64,000 bases of DNA, from contig NC_133120.1 in the NCBI RefSeq assembly GCF_033568475.1, positions 82,788,151-82,852,150 of the forward strand. The letters are read 5' to 3'. The stretch comes from Henckelia pumila. Taxonomy: Eukaryota; Streptophyta; Magnoliopsida; Lamiales; Gesneriaceae. Every line of letters starts with the position of its first letter. Within the stretch, counting starts at the first letter, position 1. Shown piece after piece: positions 21,520 through 32,300 of this stretch. The notes beneath the pieces are model-generated. The model did no database searches, was not told the origin of the DNA, and saw only the letters and a program-made list of their open reading frames with translations. Made by a program: the position numbers and the translations under genes.

Positions 21520-21628
21520 GAGAGGCCCCTTACTACAAACAGACATGAGAAAAAATAGAAAGGAAAAACAACAACTCGAAAAAGAACCTACGCCTGTATA
21601 TTCATTTTATGATGTTCGCATCATTCAT

Positions 21629-24390
21629 ATTATTAGAACAATATTTCATAATATAAAAATAATTATGAAATATGATCAATAATGCTGGATTAATTCTTCA
21701 ATAATAATGCAATCAAACTTGTAATTTATATGCAGATTATTCTTGTAATTAAGAAGCATGCATCTTGTTATGTTTTTTTTTTTGCTAACATTTTAATTTA
21801 CAATCCATATAATTACAAATATAATTTGTTTAGACCATGAACTTTCAAATGTGATAAAAAAAAAATAGTAATACAACTTAGATTTTTATAAAGCAATTAT
21901 AGTTTCTTATTTTGGCAATGATTTAATTTTAAACCAAAAATTATTTCTACATAAATCTTGACATTTTAGTATGTAGAAGTTTTATAAGAAATTAATAAAT
22001 TGTTTTTAATGAAAAAAAAAACGTGTCGATAACTTTAAACTTGGGACTTCCGAAGAACTTAAAATTTTTATAAATCGTAAATTAAGTGTAAGAATAAATT
22101 GTAGCCACATAAAAATTAATTCGAATCCTTCCTCTAAATTTCAAGTATATTTTGTGTCCAGTTTTCGTGTATAATATAATTTGAAGAAAGGAATGATAAA
22201 ATAAGAACTCTAAAATTCCTAGAAAACACGTGACGTGAAAACAAAAAAATTTGATACCTAGTTTAGTTACATTTTCAAAGATGAACTACTGCATCATTTC
22301 AAACAAATGGCCCGAACCACTACCAGGTTGCTCAATCGTTTTTCAGATGTAATCTCCTTAAGTCATCATCAAAGTAGCAAGGCTTTTCACTTTAGCATCA
22401 TATATAACCGGTACGTAAGGAACCCTAAATCGAGGGAAACTATATTTTAAATCGAGTGAACCTTAATTTGCTCAAAATATTTAGAGAACTTGACATAATA
22501 TCTGATAGATATATCAAAACATGTGACAAGTAAATGTGAACGTCGACGTCGAATTTTTTGAATAAATGACGCTTTTATATAAAACTTACCCGGAGATTCG
22601 ATGTGAATTAAACGAATAGTTCCTCCACCAAATCAGCAATTCAGCAAGGAAGTCCCCTTTCGCAAGGGTAATAGAGCAAAATCATTTACCGGCATTCTTT
22701 AACGAAGCAAGCGCATTCAATGAATTGCAATCGACCCAAACTTGAGGAAGCCAAAAGGAATATATATAGAGATTTCTCATACAATATGTCATCGTATGTT
22801 TTGTTCTTTATCTTGTTTGGAAGTTTGGGAAGGGAAGAATACGAAAAGATCAATGCAAATAAATGTGAAATAGCCTATTAAGTTAGACAGAAATGACATA
22901 AATTATGACCAATGATGATGATGATTAATGATCGATTAATTAATTATTGTTCATTAATTATTGATCACTGATATTGGAAGAGACAATTTTGGCCAAAGAG
23001 AAGAGAAAAGAACATGAGCCCCAAAACAACAAGAGGTCATTTTTTAGAATTCACAAATAAAACTCATATATTTATAGGGGTAATAGAAATAGATAATATA
23101 TAGATAAATTATCTAGGTTGGTTAACCAAAGCACTGTCACTGCCTCCCGTACTTTCAAATTCCAACCTAAGTTAATTTTTTTATTATTGGAACTCATGTG
23201 CATTTTCAAATTGGATGATCGATCTAAACATTTAGATTTAAGAAATACTTTGAAGTATTTCTATAGCCACAAGGCTCATAGGTAGAATGCTATAGATCTA
23301 TGATGAACATGCATGAACTATGTTAATAACATCGGTTTTCAATATGCACACTATCCATTGATGCCGCATGGCCATCGACGTTCTCATTTGAACACATGCC
23401 TCCGAGAAACGAGGGGAGAATGATCCGGAAAAACGACGAGCCAAAGCAAAAAAAGAAGAAAAAATTCACACCCGATGCATCCCTCACCACAAAACCCACA
23501 CCAAAATAAGGAAGAATAATATTTGAAATTCGGACCCAGTGGCTAGCAGAAGCTAAAACTCGAGAAAATGATGATGATGATTAAAACAACACATTCAGTA
23601 CTCGTGGGCCTTTATGAAATTGGATCCGAACCCAAATGACTATATATTTGCGCTTGGTCTGGCTGCTAGATGACATTTAAATTCAGTACTTGTGGGCCTC
23701 TATGAAGTTGTACCCAAGACCCAAATGACCATTGGGTCTCAGACTCTCACAGTCTCTTTTTTTTTTTTTTTTTTTATAAAAAAAGTAAAATAAAATTGGT
23801 AAAAAGAACCAATCTATTCATTGGATAAAAGTATGTGGTCATTTGGTTATTCAACTTTGGTAAACTTTAACACTGTATTTCAATACACTGAAAAGGGTTA
23901 TATTTTTCAAAATAAATTTGACACGATCTAAATAACAAAATATTTGTATATACCTTGTTTCTATGCGAATAACGTATCTAAAACATGCATTTTAATAGAT
24001 GAAAATAAAATTTGGTGGAGTGTTGATCTTTGGGGGCTGATACAAAAGCTGGCCAACAAACAATCATGAATATCAATCAAAATGTTAGAACCCACTGTTG
24101 GAATAAGTTTCATTTGACAAGATCCTGTTCCAAAGTCATAAACTCTACACAAACCGATTGCAGATTAATTCAACAAGAAGAGTTTAAGTAACCAATTCTG
24201 TCATCTAAATGACTGAATATAAACATTCTCAAACACAGTCACAAGCAAAGAAACACGAGACTTTCTCATTATTCCTAACCAATGCACTGAATCCAATTTG
24301 TAAATATGGTAGGTTACACAAGAAATGCAGCAAATACAACATTGAATCAAACGGAACCAAACCAGCGGAGGAGACCTCCAAATTCGAAAA
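21629..24390. other. Intergenic region, no gene seen
   Basis: AT-rich. It carries the second copy of CTTCAATAATAATGCAATC just right of the palindrome. A 90-bp-spaced direct repeat (TTCAGTACTCGTGGGCC at about 23595 and its near copy at about 23685) and a T run at 23757-23775 are also visible. ORFs near 23961-24427 have no coding character. The 3' end of the OCTOPUS-like gene follows. Confidence 0.55.
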
Positions 24391-26388
24391 TCAGTACAAA
24401 CGTAGGACACTTCTCGCAATTGAGTGAGAGTTATTCGGATTGAGGTTCATTCCCCCTCTTCGTCCACTCCTCATTGGCGGCAAGTAAATCCTCAACGGCT
24501 CATTATCGCCACGGTTCAGAGAAAACCTCCCACTCCGGCTCTTTTCCAACACATTTCCATATCCATTTTCAATACTTGATTTCCTAAAACTCCCAAATGG
24601 TGCCTGATGAATGTGATTTGAATTCCTCCAACTCACAGTGCTATTGCTCCTAAACACTTTTCTCTCGTGTCCACCTCTCCCATCTGCATTCCCTTCCCTA
24701 TTCAACTCCCTCCAAGACTCGGAAAATGAACGTTCCACCCCGTTTGATCCACCATATCTCTCCTCATCCCCGAATTTGTTCCTGCCACCATGGCGGTTTA
24801 TCAATCCCCATATCCTCCAACTCCACCGTCTACTCTTTTTCAACTCTTTTCTTGTTGCATTCCCTATCACAGAATCACCATCTCTAAGCCCACTCCTCAA
24901 CTCAAAAAACTCAGAACAGTCGTCCCTAAAAGAACACGAATTCGAATCCCTCAAATCTCTCTCCCCAATCAATATTTTTGGCCCGTGAAAGTGATCCACA
25001 CCTGCAGGCAAAACCTTATTGTTATCAATCTCGGTAGCCACAGAAGGATCCATCTTCCTCATCGAACTAGACCTATCAAGACTCTTCCTTCTCCTCGAAA
25101 AAGAATCCAAGTAATACTCCCTTGTCTGTGCAGACCCTCCGGGTACAGCCTCATCCTCGGTAGAGCAGTTCAATGTCATTGATGGTGGTTCTTCCACCGG
25201 AATCTGCATATCAGAGCGCTGTACATGTGCGGCAGGGGAGTCTTCCATCAAAGAAACCATAGGTGCCACCATCCTAGGGAAACTCCTACCGAGCAAATGT
25301 CCGTCCCAAGAGGCTCGAGGCTCGTCGAATGAATACCTCGGATCATCAAAGCTGATTCGGCCTGCATCAAGTGAAAATCTAGGATCAGTGTCACAAGATC
25401 TCCTCCCGAACCCATAATCCGCAACCTCGGACTGAGTTTCTCTGAACTGCTTTGAGATTGGTTTCTCCACAGGTAATGTAGGTAAGTTTTCGCCATTATT
25501 CTGCCGTTTGATCTTCTGCTTCCGCCTCCAGTTGTGCCATTTCTTGCTAAAAACGGAGGCAGCAGCCCAAAATCCTTTCCCAGAACTCTTCTTCTCCCGA
25601 GTGCCAATATCTAGATTATCCTTCATGAGCCCCAGATTATTACTCATATTTAAAAAGTTTGCTCCCACCATCTCAGAAGTAATCACATTTCTTTCACTAT
25701 TACTTCTTAGATTCTCCAAATGGGAATCTGGAACTGGAGTGATTTCATCTGTATCACACTCCTCATCCACAAAACCAGTTTCTATATCTTCAGGATCTTT
25801 GACACTCTCCTCGTTTTCGGGTTCCTCCAAAACATGCTTATTCGCTATACATGACTCGTATCGTATAGCATTCTGGCTACGCTCTGCGTGGTTTCGAGAG
25901 GTGGAAGCAGAGGGTATCGTTTTATCATCGTCATCGAGCGTGAAGAGCGATGAAAGAGTGTTTCTTCCCCTGACGTCGCAAGATTTTCTCTGGGGCTCGA
26001 AAGAGAGGCCTAAAGATTCGTTCTTTGAAGCTGAGAATGACTTAGTACGACGTAGTTGGGGCAACAAAACAGACGTGGGCTTGGAAGGTTTCGACGGAGG
26101 TGGAGGGGGGAAGAAGTTAACGTTAGCGGGCTTCGATGAAGAGGAAGAGAAGAGAGATTTGATGGCGGCGGCGGCGGAGACGGAGGAGGGGCGGCGAGAA
26201 GAAGAGGGAGTGTTGGAAGATGATTTATCTAGTACCGTGAGGCGCTCGCAGAGGCAGGATGGACAGAAGCCCGAGAATTGCTCATCGGGGTGGCGGTCGC
26301 AGCTGAAGGAGGAACGAGGAGGCTGCGGCGGTAGAGGCGGCGGCGCCGTTGGGTCAGCGAAGGTGACAACGGAATTATTCACATCCAT
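24391..26388 (-). CDS. OCTOPUS-like protein (DUF740 / UPF0503 family)
   Basis: A single-exon gene of 665 residues; Arabidopsis OCTOPUS is of similar size. Family marks in order: an N-terminal Cys motif CDRHPDEQFSGFCPSCLCER at about 30-49; a basic patch around FWAAASVFSKKWHNWRRKQK (273-292); the repeated Phe/Ser/Asp block RRSCDTDPRFSLDAG, then FDDPRYSFDEPRASWDG (about 329-363); a C-terminal RWSWRIWGLINRHGGRNKFG; and a Ser-rich tail ending SIARSVLRLY. OCTOPUS proteins are polar, membrane-associated and plant-specific, and promote early phloem differentiation in part by counteracting BIN2. Which paralogue this is cannot be decided. No transmembrane helix is visible. The start is the first ATG of the frame, and MDVNN... 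gives the usual Pro-rich leader. The large opposite-strand ORF at 25508-26404 is a shadow. Confidence 0.9.
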   Translation of the reverse strand: MDVNNSVVTFADPTAPPPLPPQPPRSSFSCDRHPDEQFSGFCPSCLCERLTVLDKSSSNTPSSSRRPSSVSAAAAIKSLFSSSSSKPANVNFFPPPPPSKPSKPTSVLLPQLRRTKSFSASKNESLGLSFEPQRKSCDVRGRNTLSSLFTLDDDDKTIPSASTSRNHAERSQNAIRYESCIANKHVLEEPENEESVKDPEDIETGFVDEECDTDEITPVPDSHLENLRSNSERNVITSEMVGANFLNMSNNLGLMKDNLDIGTREKKSSGKGFWAAASVFSKKWHNWRRKQKIKRQNNGENLPTLPVEKPISKQFRETQSEVADYGFGRRSCDTDPRFSLDAGRISFDDPRYSFDEPRASWDGHLLGRSFPRMVAPMVSLMEDSPAAHVQRSDMQIPVEEPPSMTLNCSTEDEAVPGGSAQTREYYLDSFSRRRKSLDRSSSMRKMDPSVATEIDNNKVLPAGVDHFHGPKILIGERDLRDSNSCSFRDDCSEFFELRSGLRDGDSVIGNATRKELKKSRRWSWRIWGLINRHGGRNKFGDEERYGGSNGVERSFSESWRELNREGNADGRGGHERKVFRSNSTVSWRNSNHIHQAPFGSFRKSSIENGYGNVLEKSRSGRFSLNRGDNEPLRIYLPPMRSGRRGGMNLNPNNSHSIARSVLRLY

Positions 26389-29305
26389 TGCGCCACCCCG
26401 CTAGCTCATGCAAACACAATGCAGGGAAAATAGTAGTGTACAAATGACTCAATTATTAAATTTACAATTTTGTTTGGATTGGGGGAGCTTTGGATTTTTA
26501 AAGATTCTTTGTCGAAAGGGCAAAAAGAAAAAAAGAAAAAGCAAGAAATCACGCCATCACCTGTGTCTGTGTGCGCCATTCTTAGATCGCTTTCTCTGCG
26601 CCAATTTATTTGCTTTTTGCTTTTGCTTTTTTTTTTTTCTCGGTTTGGGGTTTCTTTTTGTTTTTGTGCTCTCTTTCTTCCGTCTCTTTTGCATTTCCAG
26701 TTTCATCATTCATCTTGCCCTTTCCCTTTCACTTTAATCTTTAATTTTATCATTGGATTTCTTTATGCTTTCCTTCCGCACAACCCAAAATATTGCGCTA
26801 TTAAATTTAATATACATTTCAAATCTCCTTTTTTGACTTGCATATCAAATTAAACGTAAAAATTCTGAGTTGGAGCACCACTTAACTCTATAAGTCTATA
26901 CTCTATACTCTGAATCACTGTCACTCGTGTACGTATGTACATGTACACCCTATTATGCATACATCATTCATTCTACAGGCCTGGCTACATACAAAGTACC
27001 ACGTCCAATTAATTCTTAATTACGTAATAATTCAATGTCATTCAACAGCTGTAGAGCTTCTGTTCTGATTTCATTACATTCCAAATTAATTTTTTTGGTT
27101 AAAAATAAAAATAGCGTTTGGGTGACAACATAATAATTACCTAGGCATCCTTGGACGTCAAAATCTGAGGTCAATTCACATTTCATGTTTCGACATGATT
27201 TTTACACGAATAAAAAGTCAAAACCGATCACTCTATTATTTCAATTCTTATATTAAAATAACACTCGATATACAGTTTCGTTCTATATTTTGAGAAATCG
27301 TTTTTTTTCATTTTAGTTCATGAAATGAACCGAAAAACAATCAGATCCAACTAGCTCATACTCCGTGAGGGCATGAAGTAAATGATGAGTGTAAAAAAAA
27401 AAAACACGTTTCACAGACACAAAAATATAATGATCCTAAAACAGTAAGAATCAAAATCTGCCTTCCTGTTCATGGACATGTTTCATTTTTTGTTCGTTTT
27501 ATATATATATTTATTATTTATAATAGCAACAATAATTCCATGACTAGGTGGGCCACATGCTGCCAAACTCGAGGGGGGTTGAGAGCCAAACATTATTTTG
27601 TGTTTTCAACCTCTTCAAGTGAAAATATAGGCACACCATAATTTAATGACTATAAGAGAAACAACTTGAATAGTGCTTCTCTTGCTATAATATAGCTTCT
27701 GTAAATCAATTAAGTAATCAAGAAATCAATAGCACGCGTGCACTATAAATTTCGTGGGAGTCAGTACATAAAATAATGTATGTTGTCCCGAATCCGATTG
27801 AATATAATTATTGTTAATAATCACAGCAAAAAAAATGGGCATCTAAATCTTATCCTTTATATATGCATGTTTCTAATTGGAGGCATTCTGTTTCTTGGAT
27901 TTCCAAAATTAGGCAGTAGCATTAAATGTTTCAATACGAGATGACTATATATAATGGAAGTTGTAATAGAGAATTAAAAGGCAGAAAGAAAGAAGAATTC
28001 CAATGATTGCTTATCCCCACATAAAACAAGTTGTCTAATAAAGAGCATTGTGTTGAGTAATATCCCACTATTATAGAAGCCTTCATTTTGGACCCAAAAT
28101 GCCTATGCACAAAATCTCATCTAAGCCTAGAAAGGGAAAAAACACATGAAGTAATTGTCATAGTTTTCTTCTGAAAAAATAAATAATCATGACCATACTT
28201 TTGCTAGCTAACGCTGGAGTATCTTTTTATACACAATTAAAGATTATAAATACTGAAAATCCAAAGCAGTACATGGACAAACCCAATAATTTTTATGATC
28301 TCCAAAAAATGATTCTAAGGTTGAGCGCAGGAATGAATCCCAAGAAAGAATCTATAGTTTGGCATGTTACTAAAGCTATCAACGCATACAAATGGTGTGA
28401 TAATGTGATTTTTATGCAAACAATTTTTGGGGATTTACAAAATATTCCAAACAGATCTTTAACTTATCATTATGCATGCACCTCTAGAGTTATTACATTA
28501 TCATATGACATGATTCGAACTTCGAAATAAGCAGTCAAAAAAGCTTTTCCTTAATTATTTTTTTTTAATATCAGAATTGCATGAAAATCATCACAAATAG
28601 TTAATATCTTAGTGAAAGGTTAGAGGAAAAGTAAAGATGGCCGTTCGTTTCTCTTTCCACTTTTCTTCCTTTTTCTTTTACATACATGTATATGTATTGG
28701 TGACTGAGAGGAAAAAGAAGGTGCCCACCACATGTAAAGATTAAAAATTTGTTATCTTTTTGGCTATAATTTGATGCTAGATTTAATTATTTCTTTTTGG
28801 TATAATATGTTGAATAATGTATAGACCCAATAAGACCTTCATAGGCCGGTTCACCACACACTGGAAATATTAAATAGGGCAAACTTTAAGCCCATCAAAG
28901 ATCCAAGAAGCCAAGTTGGTCAAACAAAGCCCATACTGATTGCACTGTGGTCAGTGGTTTACTTCCGCTGTTCCGTGATCCCTCATTTTCTTTCTATTTG
29001 TCCCGCGCATACTCTGTAGTTAGTTTTACATTTAGTATTTTTACAAAGACATATTAATGTGAATATGTTCATTAGAAAGTTAAAAATGACATTTTGAGAA
29101 TATCAAATGCATTCAGGTGTGTTTTAGGAATACCAATTAAAATACTAATGACATGCATAAAAATTATGCCAAAACATCATGGTCATTGAGCTCTGAATTT
29201 CTCGCAAGAAAATAGTCATACCTACCATGACTCAACATATGCTTGATATCACTAGAATAAGTCCTGAGACGATTCGAATAAAGCTGAAGAACCGACCTGA
29301 GGTTT
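26389..29305. other. Intergenic region between two minus-strand genes
   Basis: The first about 450 bp upstream of the OCTOPUS-like gene are pyrimidine-rich on the plus strand (GA-rich on the gene strand), as often seen in plant leaders. Beyond that the DNA is AT-rich without a supportable gene. The 113-residue ORF at 28189 has no recognisable motif and was not accepted. Confidence 0.5.
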
Positions 29306-32300
29306 TCAATTGGATAAGTTGCTGGCAGGCTGAAGTAGCTTGGCTATTGCCTCAACTTTTCTTGCTATGGATGGAATCATAACAGCCGCTCGATCAGTAC
29401 ATGACAGAAACTTCATGTCCGCTGATTTATCTTTCCCAATATTGAAGTTTACTAATTTGGAAACTGAATGAAGTGCATTCTCAGATGCAGATTCCAAATC
29501 TTGCAATGCCTTTTCACATAAACTAAAGTCGAGTTGGAGTTCACCAGCATCACATTTTTCCTCATCTTTGATATCTATGACATTTGTTTTCAATGGGATT
29601 TCAGAACCTGCAATGCTAACAGGGATTTCAACAGAATCAGTCCGAGCGATATCACTTATTAGCCTCAATGTGATGGGTGATCGATTTCCTGAATCCTGTA
29701 AACATGTTATAAACTTTAGAATTGGGTGTCAATAATCCGCCATGAGAGTATGTATACATGTTGCATTGATGGAGTGGTATCAGAGCTTATACCCAACTAA
29801 ACAAAGTGCATTTTGTGGCACTAAGCTAAACTGGAAAGATTAGTATGAGGTCCCAGTAAGATACAAAATTGACGACAATAAAACAGAGAATAATTACTTC
29901 ATTACCAATATATTCGCCTTTGTCCCAGATTCTGACACGTGAAATCCATTAAGCAATGACGTTGAAGGGTTCAACGCCATAAAATTTGAAGTAGGCTCTT
30001 TGGCATCTGGCAGATATCCAAAAGCTGAATCTCGGGCCTGCTTGTCAGAAGATATCGTTCTGCCCTCAAGAAGATCCCTTCGCACAAGAAATTGTGAAAC
30101 ATAGCTACTTCTTTTAGCTGAAGACTTCCTTTTATCTGTCTGAAAGAAAATTATGATGCTTATGGTTATTCATTATCTGCTCAAAGGATAAAAAAGGGAA
30201 ATTATCCTTTGTTAGAAATTTTGCAAACCTTCATTTGTGCAGACAAGCTCCCAAAATTCACTTCAAAGAAGTCATTTTCTTGAGAATCTGCCTCGGATGT
30301 TGCATATGTATCAGCTTTTGTCACTTGAAGACTTTTTGACATGTCGGGGATGCCATCATTGTGGCAAAAGTATGACTCGCTAGTCCAAAAATTTTCAGTA
30401 CAACCAGTAACCAAATCTTTATTCTCCTCAAAAGGGACATCCTTTGTAAGTGAGAGCTTCATGCGCTTGCTAACATGAGTTGTATCCAGAACTTGAACTC
30501 GGGCTGCATAACTTAATACTTGGTCATAAAATTCTGAAGGTGACTGTCAGATCATACTATGCACTTCACATTACTACTTGTTTATTTGCTTGTATGGACA
30601 CCACGCAAGTAGTGATCGTTCACCAGAATATGTGGTTTTAACAAAGCATATTCATGAATGACTGTAACACACAAATAGCAGAGTCTTACATGTGATGTCT
30701 GTTGAAGTCCTAGGCACAATCACACCCTTTGCATCACTACTTTCAGGTGAATCTAATAGCCCCATACACACTGTATGAATGGTTAACCAGCGAGCATCCA
30801 TTCCATTTCTGTTCAAGTCACACACATAAATGCAAGAGACACGAGTAGAATAAACCTAATCAAAACTGCTGCTCACTTTAAAGTTTCTTGAGGACTTGGA
30901 GATCCTTGGCTGCTATCTGTCTCTGATGAACTTGTGGACAAGGTCCCTGGAAATTTCTTGCCACCTTTTTTGGATAGACTTGCTGATTCAAGACATGCAG
31001 AATCTGGTAATAAACTGCCCTCAACCAAGGAAGCAAGATTTTGTGGTCCAATCTAAAAGCACACGCAAAGGGATTATGATTGACTATGTAATAAATAGCT
31101 ATAACATTCAAAACCATGGTGAACCTGCATTTTGTGGGAAGATAAATTTGAAGTATGGTACGTATACGAGACTGTTTCAGAAGGATTCAGTTGTGGGCTA
31201 TCAGTTAGAGACTAGTGGAAGTTGTGTCATTAATTCAAGCGATGAGCATGTTGTGTTTAAAAACCAGCCAAAGACAATTATATTTAAGCAAACAAAATTT
31301 GGGAAAAACTTAGAACTGTGGTATTTCATCATCCATTGCATGTTTTACCTTGGACGAAATGGAATCTATGTCTACGGATATAGAGTTTTTTGTTATAACT
31401 TTAGGTCGTGCCCATTTCGGAAGCCGAGATATGCTGAATCTAAAAGCTGCACTTGCAGGGCTATTACTTTCTTCTAAGAACAGTTCCTCACAATTTTGGT
31501 TCTCATTTTTGTTTGCAGAGATTTCTTTGCTGTAGCTTTTCAACTTGCGATCATCCACTCGATATGATTTGATCGGATTCATGGCTACTGGCTGATGGAT
31601 GTTTTCTGGTGAATACTGAGAAAATAACTCATTGGTTCTTTGCAGCATCCTTGAAGTTAGAATTGCTGGGAGTCTCCAAACAAATATACAACCATCAGCA
31701 GCAACCTGAAGTCACCAGCAAGTCAACAACAAACTCAAAAGTATCTGGAATTACTACTTATGTGAACTACCAATTAATAAAGTTGGCAGAACCAGAAATG
31801 CTGTACAACCTCTGTTCTTTACCAGAGATGCAAGTTTCCTTGTGTTTCTGCGCAAGTATTATAAAGCAAAATAATCTTCTCGCACTGACACTTTTCATTC
31901 CAGGACCAAAGTAATTAAGCAAGTTGACCACTGGAAAGAAACTGATTACAAACAGAAAGCACTAAAACAGTCAACCATATTCCCATGAGCCATTCCAGTT
32001 TTATTACCCCATGATGCCCAATGGCAAATATATTTAATTGACCATATAGAGAATAAATAAGAACAAGTTACTGCTTTAAGACAAGAAATATATCTTACTA
32101 AAACAACCATTTGGCAGGAATATTGAACTGAAGAAATAGAACTAGAAAAGCTATTTTATTTATGCTTTTGAAAATATTTTTAACCTTTTTCAGAAAGATT
32201 CAGCTGTGTTAAATCATGCATTATTGCTAATCTCTACGCATGAGAAAATGAGTTCTTGTTTGAAAAGTTGATTTACAAACCATTAGAAAATTGCAACTAA

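Larger units (their letters stand above)
17929..21628. mobile_element. Palindromic LTR-retroelement derivative (two 3' ends joined inside-to-inside)
   Basis: The left arm, 17934-19747, is repeated in reverse complement as 19798-21623, with a 50-bp spacer. Compared stretches are roughly 97% alike. The outer ends read TGATGCGAACATC... and ...GATGTTCGCATCA. Direct repeats TTCAT (17929-17933 and 21624-21628) flank the unit, as expected for integrase-mediated LTR-element insertion. Reading outward, each arm has TATAAAA about 100 bp from its CA end, like the R/U5 of an LTR. Reading inward, each arm encodes a Transposase_28 (putative gypsy-type) protein. The region is GC-rich relative to its surroundings. 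No RT, integrase or primer binding site is present. The inner LTR boundary could not be fixed. Confidence 0.75.

Noticed and set aside
25508..26404. 298-residue plus-strand ORF
   Set aside because: It lies opposite the OCTOPUS-like coding sequence. Its translation is the Ser/Leu- and Glu/Gly-rich complement of that gene, so it is a shadow.
28189..28530. 113-residue plus-strand ORF
   Set aside because: It has no recognisable motif, no promoter or splice context, and AT-rich composition like the surrounding DNA.
29780..29800. TGGTATCAGAGCTT, a primer-binding-site-like string in the last WD40 intron
   Set aside because: No LTR ends or duplicated flanks could be found around it. It may be an old retroelement trace but is not supportable as a feature.
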